A DNA stretch of 42,265 nucleotides from JBBDRW01 sp040905265. Lineage in GTDB: Bacteria; Bacteroidota; Rhodothermia; Balneolales; Balneolaceae. Position numbers and translations under genes: made by a program. The stretch covers positions 1 to 42,265 of the forward strand of contig JBBDRW010000069.1 in the NCBI GenBank assembly GCA_040905265.1, written 5' to 3'. The notes below the pieces were generated by a model. That model saw only the letters and a list, made by a program, of their open reading frames with translations. It ran no database searches and was not told where the DNA came from. This document shows positions 1 to 9,196 of this stretch, in pieces (the stretch's first letter is position 1; every line of letters begins with the position of its first letter).

Positions 1-1460
1 CAACTGTCACGGCCTGGATGGTCTCAATCTTCGGGTTCAAGATGCAGATCACCCCGATAGCAATCAGCCTGATCGGGATTTTCTTCCCGTTTCTCTTTTT
101 CGGCCGTGAAAAATTCCGAAACCTTGCAGAAGCGATGATCGGTTTCGGAATTCTCTTTATCGGGCTTGAATTCATCAAGGATGCGGTACCAAACATTCAG
201 GATAACCCTGAGATGTTTATGTTCCTTGACTCCTTTACCGACTTCGGCTTTGCTTCTATCCTTCTCTTTGTCGGTGCCGGAACTATATTAACTCTCTTGA
301 CACAATCCTCCTCTGCCGCGACGGCCATCACGCTCGTTATGCTCTTTCAGGGGTGGATCGATTTTCCGATCGCCGCCGCCATGATTCTGGGTGAAAATAT
401 CGGAACAACTATCACCGCCAATATCGCCGCTCTTGTCGGCAATGTCCATGCAAAGCGCGCCGCTCGCTTTCACTTTATCTTTAATGTCATCGGGGTCATA
501 TGGATGCTGGCGATATTACAGCCATTTCTCCAGGGAATCGATGGAGTCATGCAATTCTTCTCACCCGATATCGGGTCGGTCTTTGATGATAATGACATCG
601 CGAGGGCCAATGCAACCCTGGCTCTCTCGCTCTTTCACACGGTCTTTAATATAACCAATGTACTGCTCTTGTTCGCTTTTGTACCCCGGATCATCAAACT
701 GGTTGAGAGACTCCAGAAAGACAAGGAGGACCTGAAGAGCCCGTTCCGGCTCCAGTATATTTCCGCAGGCATGATGTCTTCCGCTGAGCTCTCGATTGCA
801 CAGGCGCACAAGGAGATTGAACAGTTTGCCAAGCTCATTGAGAAGATGCATTTCAGCTTTGCAGGCCTCTTTTTCAAGAAGCAGAAAATGCAGGAGAAGT
901 TTCTGGAGAAAATCAAAAAGCGGGAACAGATCACGGATAATATCGAACTGGAGGTGGCTGAATACCTGACACGGATATCCGGAGCTAACCTGTCTGAATC
1001 TGCCACACGCCGCATTCGTAACATGCACAGTATCATCAACGACCTGGAGAGAGTCGGTGACATCTATTTTCAGATGTCCAAGACATTTGAACAGATGCAG
1101 GCCGGAGAGATCGAGCTTCCTGAAGATGCCATCAGTGAAATCGGGAGTATCCTCGACCTGATCCACAGTTCCATTCAGATCGTCCGCGAAAACCTGGATA
1201 AAACCAATGGAGATGTCAATCTGGACAAGGCAATTCTGATAGAGAATCAGATCAACCACCGGCGGGATGAGCTGAAGAACTCCCACTATCGAAGGCTGGA
1301 GACGGGTGCCTACTCAACCAAAGCTGGGGTCATGTACCTGGATTATCTGACACGACTCGAGAAGATCGGCGATCACCTATTCAATGTAAACGAGTCTCTG
1401 GCCGACCGCAAAGCGTTCAAGTCGGGATACGAAGAGGTTGTCCGAACCGGAAACCGTTGA
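1..1460 (+). CDS. Na+/phosphate symporter with C-terminal PhoU-like domain (5' end outside window)
   Basis: The open frame runs from the first bases without an upstream stop, so the true start lies outside the window; the ATG at 18 is internal. The visible part begins with hydrophobic segments, including the glutamine/serine-rich TQSSSAATA signature of the Na/Pi cotransporter (NptA/PF02690) family at about residue 95, and a second run GENIGTTITAN. After about residue 240 the protein turns hydrophilic and helical, matching a PhoU-like regulatory domain (ERVGDIYFQMSK and EKIGDHLFNVNE are the paired E-x-x-GD motifs). Family role: sodium-driven phosphate uptake or export across the inner membrane. 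It converges on the phosphofructokinase gene, with a repeat element in the 76-bp gap. The family call is secure; the direction of transport is not. Confidence 0.9.
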   Translation, partial: TVTAWMVSIFGFKMQITPIAISLIGIFFPFLFFGREKFRNLAEAMIGFGILFIGLEFIKDAVPNIQDNPEMFMFLDSFTDFGFASILLFVGAGTILTLLTQSSSAATAITLVMLFQGWIDFPIAAAMILGENIGTTITANIAALVGNVHAKRAARFHFIFNVIGVIWMLAILQPFLQGIDGVMQFFSPDIGSVFDDNDIARANATLALSLFHTVFNITNVLLLFAFVPRIIKLVERLQKDKEDLKSPFRLQYISAGMMSSAELSIAQAHKEIEQFAKLIEKMHFSFAGLFFKKQKMQEKFLEKIKKREQITDNIELEVAEYLTRISGANLSESATRRIRNMHSIINDLERVGDIYFQMSKTFEQMQAGEIELPEDAISEIGSILDLIHSSIQIVRENLDKTNGDVNLDKAILIENQINHRRDELKNSHYRRLETGAYSTKAGVMYLDYLTRLEKIGDHLFNVNESLADRKAFKSGYEEVVRTGNR

Positions 1461-1484
1461 TTTTGACCGTTCCCCGAAGGCGAG

Positions 1485-1534
1485 TTGACACCAGTGTCTT
1501 GTCAAGTATGCGATATGGGGGGTTGTCGACACCA
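1485..1534. repeat. Short dispersed inverted repeat, T family copy B
   Basis: This fills the convergent gap between the phosphate symporter and phosphofructokinase. Its reverse complement begins GTGTCGACAACC, has ATCGCATACTTGACA in the middle and ends AGACACTGG. This aligns with copy A at 38818 (GTGTCGTCTCAACC, ATCGCATGCTTGACA, CGACACTAG). The GTGTCG and CGACAC-type ends are mutually complementary, so the transcript could fold. Related copies lie at 14389 and 30235. Confidence 0.65.
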
Positions 1535-1536
1535 GG

Positions 1537-2751
1537 TTAATCGATGCCGTATTCACTCGCCATGATAAAGAGCGGCTGCTTTTCGAAGCTCTTGTAATAG
1601 GGGCGAAGACGGTCCGTATTGTAGTGCTTCTCGACATTCACAAACTTCTTGCGGCTGGTAACGGTTTCTATCGGAATGTTGCTGTACTGCCCTTTCTTCA
1701 GAACCACCATACGTCCGGTAATTCCATCCAGTATCAGGTCCAGAGCCAGGTTCCCGTAGGCCATCGGTACAATGGAGTCGATCGCATCAGGATCGCCGCC
1801 CCGCACAATATAGCCCAGTTTCTGGTTGATCGTACTGATCTTGCGCCCATTGTTAAATTTCGGTGAGAGCCGTTTCAGCTCTTCTGAAATCATATCCCCG
1901 ATACCTCCCAGCTTCTTGTGGCCGTATGCATCCGTGGTCGCATCCTCAAACATCATCTCGCCACCTTCAATCATCGCCCCTTCGGAAATCAGAACCATGG
2001 AATAACGGCTCGGATTTCTGTTCCGGTCATAGACCAGAAGATCCGCAAGCTGTTCGATATTAAACTTGTGTTCCGGAATAACGCAGCGGTTTGCTGCACC
2101 GGCCATGGTCGGCAACATGGCGGTAAACCCTGCATACCTGCCGAATACTTCCATAACCAGAAATCGCTCATGAGACCCGGCTGACGTCCGGAGGCTGTTT
2201 GCCAGTTGAATCGTCCGGGTAACACACGTACTGAAACCGATGCAATAGTCGGAGCCCGGTACATCATTATCCATCGTTTTCGGAATGGCAACTACCTTTA
2301 CCCCCTCCTGGTGCATCCTCACCCCGTAACTGAGGGTATCGTCTCCACCAATCGGAATCAGATAGTCAACCCCAAGAAAGTCGAGATTCTTCAGGACATC
2401 CGGGGTCAGGTCATTAACGTCATCCTGATACTTGTCCTTCAAATGTTCCGGAACTTCACTCTTTTTCACCCTGCTGGGATTGGTTCTGGATGTATGCAGA
2501 AATGTACCCCCTGTTCTCCCGGCCCGGTTGACAATTGCTTCATCCAGCTCCTGATAATTGTTGCTGTTGTCGGCCTCCTTATCACGAATAATATCGATAG
2601 CTCCACCCCAGCCTCTGCGAATACCGATCACTTTATACCCTTCTCGTTCTGCACGAATGGTTACTGCACGAATGGCAGGGTTCAGGCCGGGCACATCTCC
2701 GCCGCCGGTTAAGATTCCAATAATACCTTTGATTTTATTGATGTTAGCCAT
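1537..2751 (-). CDS. 6-phosphofructokinase, residues of the PPi-dependent type
   Basis: At 404 residues it is longer than the roughly 320-residue E. coli PfkA. It starts with the nucleotide/phosphate loop ILTGGGDVPGLN (13-24). The two positions that set the phosphoryl donor in this family both read as pyrophosphate type: GGDDT (135-139, Asp138 where ATP enzymes have Gly104) and PKTMDND (157-163, Lys158 where ATP enzymes have Gly124). The catalytic Asp161 and Asp163 are retained, as are GRYAGFTA and LISEGA of the sugar-binding side. Expected reaction: reversible fructose 6-phosphate to fructose 1,6-bisphosphate with PPi/Pi in glycolysis. The start ATG gives the N-terminus MANINKIKGI just before the first strand. 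The family is certain; donor choice is inferred from the two residues. Confidence 0.93.
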   Translation of the reverse strand: MANINKIKGIIGILTGGGDVPGLNPAIRAVTIRAEREGYKVIGIRRGWGGAIDIIRDKEADNSNNYQELDEAIVNRAGRTGGTFLHTSRTNPSRVKKSEVPEHLKDKYQDDVNDLTPDVLKNLDFLGVDYLIPIGGDDTLSYGVRMHQEGVKVVAIPKTMDNDVPGSDYCIGFSTCVTRTIQLANSLRTSAGSHERFLVMEVFGRYAGFTAMLPTMAGAANRCVIPEHKFNIEQLADLLVYDRNRNPSRYSMVLISEGAMIEGGEMMFEDATTDAYGHKKLGGIGDMISEELKRLSPKFNNGRKISTINQKLGYIVRGGDPDAIDSIVPMAYGNLALDLILDGITGRMVVLKKGQYSNIPIETVTSRKKFVNVEKHYNTDRLRPYYKSFEKQPLFIMASEYGID

Positions 2752-2913
2752 AGTCAGTAGATGCAGTTATTCAAATTAAATGTACGTCCAGTAGTTACAG
2801 CAAGACAACAAATACAAAATATTTGGCAATTTGTCACATCCCGATTTGATAATTCTTATTAAATCAGCGCCCTGACATTTCCTGAATTTCATCCAGCCAG
2901 CTGTCAAAATGGT

Positions 2914-3024
2914 TCAGGATTGTAATGATATCTGTAACTTCACTCCATCGATTTCCACCTGTTGTGCACCGGCACCCGTAGTCAGAAAGAACAGAAAGAT
3001 GAGTAGCAGGGCTGTCTGTTTCAT
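2914..3024 (-). CDS. Small signal-peptide ORF overlapping the SnoaL-like gene
   Basis: A 36-residue frame opens with a clean signal peptide (MKQTALLLIFLFFLTTGAGA, then QQVEIDGVKLQ). Its ATG overlaps the TGA of the upstream SnoaL-like ORF (ATGA), the arrangement of translationally coupled genes. It stops soon after the predicted cleavage site. A different frame continues over the same region and ends EIQEMSGR at 2864. Either this is the 5' remnant of an exported-protein gene broken by a frameshift, or a very short exported peptide. I do not recognise a family. Confidence 0.35.
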   Translation of the reverse strand: MKQTALLLIFLFFLTTGAGAQQVEIDGVKLQISLQS

Positions 3025-3269
3025 ACTTTTGTATCCTCAAACCCCTGTCGCCAGCCGGCCAGTGCATCGGAAATCGGGTAGCTCTGGCCTGAAATACCAT
3101 TCACCAGTACGGCATCTTCGTGATAGAGGGCAGCATAACCCTCAAAATCACCTTCGGTTACGGTCCGGCTTACCTCGGCCCAGTAATCATCTACTCCGGC
3201 TGCCGGATCAGGCTGCTCGTTTGCCATCCATAAAAATAAAGCTGCCGATATAATTATTAATTTAAACAT
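3021..3269 (-). CDS. SnoaL/DUF4440-like protein, apparently missing its C-terminal half
   Basis: The 82-residue protein starts with a hydrophobic N-terminus (MFKLIIISAALFLWMA) followed by a segment typical of the NTF2-like/SnoaL fold: YWAEVSRTVTEGDFEGYAALYHEDAVLVNG, a helix then the first strands around the pocket. Family members run to about 130-160 residues, and this one stops at GFEDTKV before the remaining sheet. No continuation of the fold is seen in the other two frames downstream. It is therefore probably a decayed or truncated gene, though a sequencing frameshift cannot be excluded. No substrate can be assigned. (The quoted stretch is at about residues 29-58.). Confidence 0.55.
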   Translation of the reverse strand: MFKLIIISAALFLWMANEQPDPAAGVDDYWAEVSRTVTEGDFEGYAALYHEDAVLVNGISGQSYPISDALAGWRQGFEDTKV

Positions 3270-3294
3270 GGTACAGTGAATTTGTTAAACGTTG

Positions 3295-3374
3295 CCCAGG
3301 AGTCTGTCGGACTCCTGGGATAGAGGTAAGAATAGCCAAATTACAGAATGTTGCCAAGAGGCAGACTCTTGGCA
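3295..3374. repeat. Two tandem perfect hairpins, first related to the F repeat family
   Basis: The first hairpin has the stem CCCAGGAGTC (3295-3304), loop TGTCG and the perfectly complementary arm 3310-3319. The second has the stem TGCCAAGAG (3352-3360), loop GCAGA and arm CTCTTGGCA (3366-3374). The first repeats the CAGGAGTCTGTCGGACT core found at 14446, 26019, 33711 and 39879. No U-run follows, so neither looks like a classical intrinsic terminator. They sit between the divergent SnoaL-like and YfcC-like genes. Confidence 0.7.
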
Positions 3375-3535
3375 TACCACTATTACAATTGAATGTGGCA
3401 TCACCAGAAAGCAAAACAATTGCAGATGGTTGAAATCTGTAAGTCTCATGAATCTTTTTTGTTCGATCCTGCTCGCTTCTCTATTTTTCCCGACATTGAA
3501 CCGGGAATTCACACTCTTAACTCTGCAATCACGCC

Positions 3536-4912
3536 ATGAAGCTAAAAATGCCCCATACGCTGGCTCTTCTCTTTCTCCTGATGGCAGCCGCTCTGGTTGC
3601 AACCTGGATAGTCCCCCAGGGCCAGTTCGAAACTGAAATTACTGAATCCGGACGAGAGGCAGTGGTTGCAGGCACATATGAAGTCTCTGAAGAGAAGGAA
3701 CTACTGAACCCGCTCTCTCTGTTTACTGCCGTACCCCGAGCATTTGCAGATGCACAGGACATCATTTTTTTCCTCTTTATTATCGGCGGGGTTCTGGCAA
3801 TCATGAGAAGATCCGGTGCGATTGACGCACTTCTCGGCAGGCTTCTTGAGCGGCTGGGTGGCAAACCGGGAGTCATGATCTTTACTATCGTCTTTGTATT
3901 CGCCCTCGGCTCGAGCAGTATAGGTGCAGCCGGAGAGTATATCCCGTTTGTCCTGATTCTGGTTGCACTCTGTAAGGCAATGAGAATGGATACCATGACA
4001 GCTGTCGGTATTATCGTGGCAGGATACGGAATCGGTTATGGTGTAGCAGCGTTCAATCCGTTCACTGTTGTCGTTGCACAGGGGATCGCCGAAATCCCGA
4101 CCTATTCAGGCTGGCAGCTCCGGATCGGGCTCCTGATCCCGTTCGTGCTGATTGGTGCTCATCACGTCTGGAGCTACTCGCGAAGAGTCCGGCTTGACCC
4201 ATCTGCAAGCCTCGTATTCGATATTGAACCGCCCAAAGGAGGCGCTCCTCCGGACCAATATCCACCGTTGAACTGGGGCCATGTTACAATCCTGATCTCA
4301 TTCCTGCTTGCACTGGCTGTTGCCGTCTGGGGAATCGCCGCCAGAGGGTGGTACCTCTATGAACTGGGGGCTTCGTTTCTGATACTTGGCCTTGTCACTG
4401 CCATAATTGCAAGAATCGGGCCGAGTGATTCGGCGAAAGAGTTTGTATCGGGAGCAAGCGACCTGACGGAGACAGCGCTTCTGGTAGGCGTGGCACGGGG
4501 GATTGCCCTCGTGATGGAAGATGGACAAATCCTCCACACCATCGTCCACGGATTGTCAGTACCATTGTCAACGGTTGGCCCGGAACTGGCAGCGGTCGGC
4601 ATGATGGTAATTCAATCTTTCCTCAACTTCTTTATCCCCTCCGGCAGTGGCCAGGCATTCGTAACCATGCCATTAATGGCGCCACTGGGAGATCTTGTCG
4701 GAATCACCCGACAGGTATCTGTTCTAGCCTATCAGTTTGGAGACGGATTCTCCAATATATTGATTCCGACCAATGCCGTCCTGATGGGAATTCTTGGAAT
4801 GGCCGGAGTTCCGTACGACCGCTGGTTTCGTTTCTGTTTGCCATTGTTGCTGAAACTTACGGCAGCCGCTGCTGTTGTTCTGATCATGGCCGTGCTGTTC
4901 GGGCTTAGCTGA
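3536..4912 (+). CDS. YfcC-family inner-membrane carrier
   Basis: This 458-residue hydrophobic protein has about ten to twelve membrane segments. It starts MPHTLALLFLLMAAALVATWIVP at the alternative in-frame ATG 3548, which looks like the natural beginning because family proteins begin with P-x-T/P-H just before the first helix. It has the conserved loop GSSSIGAAGEYIPF, NPFTVVVAQGIAEIP and, near the C-terminus, FFIPSGSGQAFVTMPLMAPL and SNILIPTNAVLMG. These match the YfcC/DcuC-like family of putative C4-dicarboxylate or basic amino acid carriers. The substrate is unknown. It is followed 76 bp later, on the same strand, by the lipoprotein amidohydrolase, which might act on a related compound. 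No clear SD is seen. Confidence 0.82.
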   Translation: MKLKMPHTLALLFLLMAAALVATWIVPQGQFETEITESGREAVVAGTYEVSEEKELLNPLSLFTAVPRAFADAQDIIFFLFIIGGVLAIMRRSGAIDALLGRLLERLGGKPGVMIFTIVFVFALGSSSIGAAGEYIPFVLILVALCKAMRMDTMTAVGIIVAGYGIGYGVAAFNPFTVVVAQGIAEIPTYSGWQLRIGLLIPFVLIGAHHVWSYSRRVRLDPSASLVFDIEPPKGGAPPDQYPPLNWGHVTILISFLLALAVAVWGIAARGWYLYELGASFLILGLVTAIIARIGPSDSAKEFVSGASDLTETALLVGVARGIALVMEDGQILHTIVHGLSVPLSTVGPELAAVGMMVIQSFLNFFIPSGSGQAFVTMPLMAPLGDLVGITRQVSVLAYQFGDGFSNILIPTNAVLMGILGMAGVPYDRWFRFCLPLLLKLTAAAAVVLIMAVLFGLS

Positions 4913-4988
4913 AAGTTGACCTCTTTTTTCTATATTGTCCACTATCGGTCAAATATACCAGGCTCCACATGAACAGTATCCTCATCCA

Positions 4989-6113
4989 ATGAACTCTATC
5001 ACTATCTCCAGGATAATTCCGGACAGAATTGTCCTGCTGCTTCCAATCCTGCTCCTTTTATCCATCTTCACCTCCTGCACAGATCGAGAAACGGCCGGAA
5101 GTGCCGATTCAGAAACCCCCGCTTTTGAAGAGATCTGGAAAATTGATGTCCACTCTCACATTTTTGATGAGATTCCCTACCTGGCAGAGCTGATGGAGCA
5201 AACCAACAGTACGGTTATTAACCTAAGCAACAGGGGAGCAGACGGCCACCTGGAGAGGATGCACGAAATCGGCGAATCCCTGGCCAACCGCTGGCCGCAG
5301 CAGTTTGCCTGGGGGTCTGCGTTCGACCTCACCAGGCGGGATGAACCAGAGTATGCGGAGGAGGTGAAGCAGGCACTGGACGAGACGTTTGCAAGCGGAG
5401 CACTGCTGGTTAAGATCTGGAAAGAGATCGGCATGGAGCTTCAAACTCCGGATGGAGAGTTTCTGATGGCAGACGATCCCCTTTTTGACCCTGTGTATTC
5501 CCATATGGCTGAACAGAGAATTCCGCTGATTGCGCATCTGGCCGATCCGATCGACGCATGGCGCCCTCTCGATCCGGAGAGTGTTCACTATGGATACTAC
5601 TCCAACAACCCGGAATGGCACGTCTACGGAAATGACGACTACCCTTCCCATGAAGAGATCATGCAGGCACGGGACAACATCCTGGAAAAACACCCGAACC
5701 TGATTTTGATCGGCGCCCATAACGGAAGCATGTCTCACGACCTGGATATGATCGCAGAACGTCTCGACCGATACCCAAATTTCTATATAGAAGTATCGGC
5801 ACGAACCCGGGACCTGACCCGCCACCCATCCGATAAAGTCCGGGAATTTTTTATAAACTACTCCGACAGAATCCTCTATGGGATTGATGTCACATGGAAA
5901 CCGTTCCTTTCCGGGCCGAGAACAGATGAGCAGCAAAGAGCCTTCGCCGACCGTTATATCGACCGTTTCCGGCTTGATTACAGCTACTATGCTGGAAGCG
6001 GAACAATTACTTACAGCGGGCGTGAAGTAGAATCGCTTCATCTGCCCCGCGAAGTACTCGAGAACTTCTACTTCAGGAATGCCTTGCGGTTGATGCCGGA
6101 TCTTGCCCGATAG
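4989..6113 (+). CDS. Lipoprotein amidohydrolase (amidohydrolase_2 TIM-barrel type)
   Basis: The frame is open from 4935, but the ATG at 4989 gives a proper lipoprotein signal (MNSITISRIIPDRIVLLLPI, then LLLLSIFTSC with Cys30 as the lipidated residue), so that start is chosen. The mature part shows the metal-ligand pattern of the amidohydrolase_2 family: DVHSHIFDE (H-x-H), LIAHLADP, LIGAHNGSM and YGIDVTWKP (the last Asp). Family role: metal-dependent hydrolysis or decarboxylation; the substrate here is unknown. It would act on the outer face of the inner membrane or in the periplasm. It lies just downstream of the YfcC-like carrier on the same strand. Confidence 0.8.
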   Translation: MNSITISRIIPDRIVLLLPILLLLSIFTSCTDRETAGSADSETPAFEEIWKIDVHSHIFDEIPYLAELMEQTNSTVINLSNRGADGHLERMHEIGESLANRWPQQFAWGSAFDLTRRDEPEYAEEVKQALDETFASGALLVKIWKEIGMELQTPDGEFLMADDPLFDPVYSHMAEQRIPLIAHLADPIDAWRPLDPESVHYGYYSNNPEWHVYGNDDYPSHEEIMQARDNILEKHPNLILIGAHNGSMSHDLDMIAERLDRYPNFYIEVSARTRDLTRHPSDKVREFFINYSDRILYGIDVTWKPFLSGPRTDEQQRAFADRYIDRFRLDYSYYAGSGTITYSGREVESLHLPREVLENFYFRNALRLMPDLAR

Positions 6114-6291
6114 CCCGCCCTCCACACGCTCTATATACGGCCGGACAGAAAATCGAACCGGACTGCTGTTTCCGGTTCTCAGCCGGTGTTCCGATCCCTG
6201 ATCCAGACATTTTCACTTCCCAACTCATGGTATAGTCTTCTCGAATTATTTGTATATTTCAGGTTTGGCACGAATCTACAGAAACAACCCC

Positions 6292-9117
6292 ATGAGCCGT
6301 ACACAATCGAACGGAACGAATCCTGCTTCCAATGGAGCAATAGCCGCTGACCGTCCGATCATTGTGAAAGGGGCACGGGTCCACAATCTGAAAGAGATCG
6401 ATGTTGAGATTCCCCGTAACCGGCTAACCGTTATTACCGGGGTTTCAGGTTCCGGAAAGTCGAGCCTGGCTTTCGATACCATCTATGCTGAAGGGCAGCG
6501 GCGCTATGTAGAGAGCCTGTCGAGTTACGCACGCCAGTTTTTGGAACGGATGGACAAACCGGATGTCGACTTCATGCACGGCATCTCGCCGGCAATGGCG
6601 ATTCAGCAGAAAGCCACCAGTTCCAATCCCCGATCTACGGTCGGAACCTCTACCGAAATTTACGACTATGTGCGCCTTCTCTATGCACGAATCGGCAAGA
6701 CGATCTCTCCGGCCTCCGGGAAACAGGTACAGAAGGATACGACAACAACTGTGATCGATGAACTCTATGAAGAGTGCGAAGAGAATAAAAAGTTCTACAT
6801 CCTCTTCCCGATTCCCGACCGGCCGGGTCACTCCATGGATACAGAGCTTGATCTGTTGCGGGAGAAGGGGTATACCCGGATTCTTCGCCTGAAAGATGAA
6901 GAGATTCTTGACCTGAACCGGGATGAACCTGATCCCGGTTCGATCACCGTGTCAGGTTATCGCGTTCTTACCGACCGGCTTAGCCTTAAAAAGGATGAAC
7001 AGACCCGAAGCCGGATGGCAGACTCCCTGGAGACCGCTTTCCGGGAGGGTAATGGCCGCTGCTCGGTAAAGCTCCGGGGCGGTAAAGAGTTTCCGTTCAG
7101 CGAACGGTTTGAGCGTGACGGAATGGAGTTTCTTGAACCAACTCCTCAAATGTTCTCGTTCAACAACCCGTTCGGAGCCTGTGACACATGTGAAGGGTTC
7201 GGCCGGGTAGCCGGTATCGACGAAGATCTGGTGATCCCCCATCCCGAGCTCTCAATTCGGGATGGAGCGATTGCACCGTTTACTTCACCCAAATTCAGCA
7301 AACACCTGAAAGATCTGGTGAAGGTCGCCGCACGATATGAGCTGCCGATTGACATCCCTTACCTCCATCTGGACGAGAAGGTGAAAAAATTGATCTGGAG
7401 TGGCAAGGATGAGTATATCGGGATTCGAAAATTCTTTGAAATGGTAAAGAACCAGTTCTACAAGGTGCATATGAGGGTTCTCTATGCCCGGTACCGCGGA
7501 TACAGCCGGTGCCCGGATTGTGAGGGATACCGGATCAGGAAAGATGCCCACTATGTGAAAATCCAAGATCTCCATATCGGTGAAGTAACCGAAATGTCAA
7601 TTGGACACGCCCGGGAGTTCTTTGAAAAACTGGTACTCACCGATTTTGAAAAGGAGGTTTCCGGGCAAATTCTTTTTGAGATCCGAAAACGGCTTAAATA
7701 TCTTTATGAGGTCGGGCTCGACTATCTGACCCTTGACCGCCTGACCAACACGCTCAGCGGAGGTGAATCCCAGCGAATCAGCCTTGCCAATTCACTGGGA
7801 AGCTCCCTGATCGGAAGCCTCTACGTTCTGGATGAACCGACCATCGGCCTTCATCCCCGCGACAATGCACGGCTGATCTCTATACTGGAATCCCTGCGGG
7901 ATATCGGAAACACCGTCCTGGTTGTAGAGCATGACCCGGAGATGATGCGGGCTGCCGATAACATCATCGACATCGGCCCGTTTGCCGGAAGAGACGGAGG
8001 AGAGGTCGTCTTTGCCGGCCCCTATGACAAATTGCTCGAATCCAAATCTCTGACGGGCAAATACCTGAGCGGAAGAAAGCGCATTGAAGTCCCACCAAAA
8101 CGGCGAAAAGGTTCAGGAAAACAGATTCGGATTGAAGGTGCAAGAGAGAACAATCTGAAGAGTATAGACGTCGAGTTCCCCCTGAATACCCTGATCTGTG
8201 TGACCGGAGTCAGCGGATCGGGTAAATCGACACTTGTCCACGACACACTCTATGCGGCCATACAGAAGCAGTTCGGAACCTATAAAGAGAAAATCGGAAA
8301 ACACAGAAGCCTGTCCGGCCTCAGCCATATTGAATCGGTCGAAATGGTAGATCAGAGCCCGATCGGACGCTCTACACGGTCCAATCCGGCAACCTACACC
8401 AAATCGTTTGACGGAATCCGAAACCTGTTCTCCAACACCCGTCAATCCAAAATCATGGGGTACACTCCCGGGCACTTCTCTTTCAATGTCCCTGGCGGGC
8501 GGTGTGAAACGTGTGAGGGAGAGGGGGTTCAGAAAATTGAGATGCAGTTCATGGCAGATATCGAACTGACCTGCGAAGCGTGCGGAGGTGCCCGTTTCCG
8601 GAAGGATATCCTCAACATCAAATACCGGGGGAAGAATATCTATGATGTGTTGGAAATGCCGGTCTCGGATGCCCTTGAATTCTTCGTTGATGAAGAGGCC
8701 ATTACCGACAAACTGCGGCCACTTGAAGAAGTTGGCCTCGGATATCTGAAACTGGGGCAAAGTGCCACAACCCTGTCCGGCGGTGAAGCCCAAAGGGTAA
8801 AGCTGGCAAAATTTCTCTCCGGAAAAAACAGCGGGCCGACCTTATACTTTTTTGACGAACCGACCACTGGCCTCCATTTTGAAGATGTCTCCAGGCTCCT
8901 CGCTTCCTTCAACGAACTGGTTAACAACGGACACTCCGTTATCATTATCGAACATAATCTGGATGTCATCAAATGTGCCGATCATATCATCGATATCGGC
9001 CCGGAAGGAGGTTTCGGCGGAGGCAAAGTGGTTGCGACCGGTACACCGGAGAAAATCGCAGCCGTTGAAAAGAGCCATACCGGACAATTTCTTCGTAGTA
9101 TCCTGACGGTTGCCTGA
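6292..9117 (+). CDS. uvrA: Excinuclease ABC subunit A
   Basis: This is the DNA-damage recognition ATPase of nucleotide excision repair and works with UvrB. The frame is open from 6250, but the ATG at 6292 (MSRTQSNG) precedes the conserved IIVKGARVHNLKEIDVEIPR block, giving about 941 residues, the usual length. It has two tandem ABC modules. The first has Walker A GVSGSGKSS at about residue 50 and signature LSGGESQRISLA; the second has GVSGSGKST and LSGGEAQRVKLA. Zinc-type cysteine pairs are visible: CDTCEGFG with CPDCEGY in the first half and CETCEGEG with CEACGGAR in the second. No LexA-type box is evident upstream. uvrB lies 22 kb away on the other strand. Confidence 0.97.
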   Translation: MSRTQSNGTNPASNGAIAADRPIIVKGARVHNLKEIDVEIPRNRLTVITGVSGSGKSSLAFDTIYAEGQRRYVESLSSYARQFLERMDKPDVDFMHGISPAMAIQQKATSSNPRSTVGTSTEIYDYVRLLYARIGKTISPASGKQVQKDTTTTVIDELYEECEENKKFYILFPIPDRPGHSMDTELDLLREKGYTRILRLKDEEILDLNRDEPDPGSITVSGYRVLTDRLSLKKDEQTRSRMADSLETAFREGNGRCSVKLRGGKEFPFSERFERDGMEFLEPTPQMFSFNNPFGACDTCEGFGRVAGIDEDLVIPHPELSIRDGAIAPFTSPKFSKHLKDLVKVAARYELPIDIPYLHLDEKVKKLIWSGKDEYIGIRKFFEMVKNQFYKVHMRVLYARYRGYSRCPDCEGYRIRKDAHYVKIQDLHIGEVTEMSIGHAREFFEKLVLTDFEKEVSGQILFEIRKRLKYLYEVGLDYLTLDRLTNTLSGGESQRISLANSLGSSLIGSLYVLDEPTIGLHPRDNARLISILESLRDIGNTVLVVEHDPEMMRAADNIIDIGPFAGRDGGEVVFAGPYDKLLESKSLTGKYLSGRKRIEVPPKRRKGSGKQIRIEGARENNLKSIDVEFPLNTLICVTGVSGSGKSTLVHDTLYAAIQKQFGTYKEKIGKHRSLSGLSHIESVEMVDQSPIGRSTRSNPATYTKSFDGIRNLFSNTRQSKIMGYTPGHFSFNVPGGRCETCEGEGVQKIEMQFMADIELTCEACGGARFRKDILNIKYRGKNIYDVLEMPVSDALEFFVDEEAITDKLRPLEEVGLGYLKLGQSATTLSGGEAQRVKLAKFLSGKNSGPTLYFFDEPTTGLHFEDVSRLLASFNELVNNGHSVIIIEHNLDVIKCADHIIDIGPEGGFGGGKVVATGTPEKIAAVEKSHTGQFLRSILTVA

Positions 9118-9196
9118 ACCGCTCAGCCGTACTTTTTCGCAAACAACAGAAGTATTGACGGATTTTTCGAGGACTAAAACCAGCCAGGACCGATAT

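Noticed and set aside
561..1286. 241-codon open frame on the minus strand opposite the phosphate symporter
   Set aside because: It mirrors the codon pattern of the real gene, shows no family character and has no promoter; it is a shadow frame.
5223..6125. 300-codon minus-strand frame opposite the amidohydrolase
   Set aside because: It is cysteine- and valine-rich sequence without any motif, complementary to a convincing lipoprotein gene.
8113..8793. 226-codon minus-strand frame within uvrA
   Set aside because: It overlaps the second UvrA ATPase module completely and has no motif of its own.
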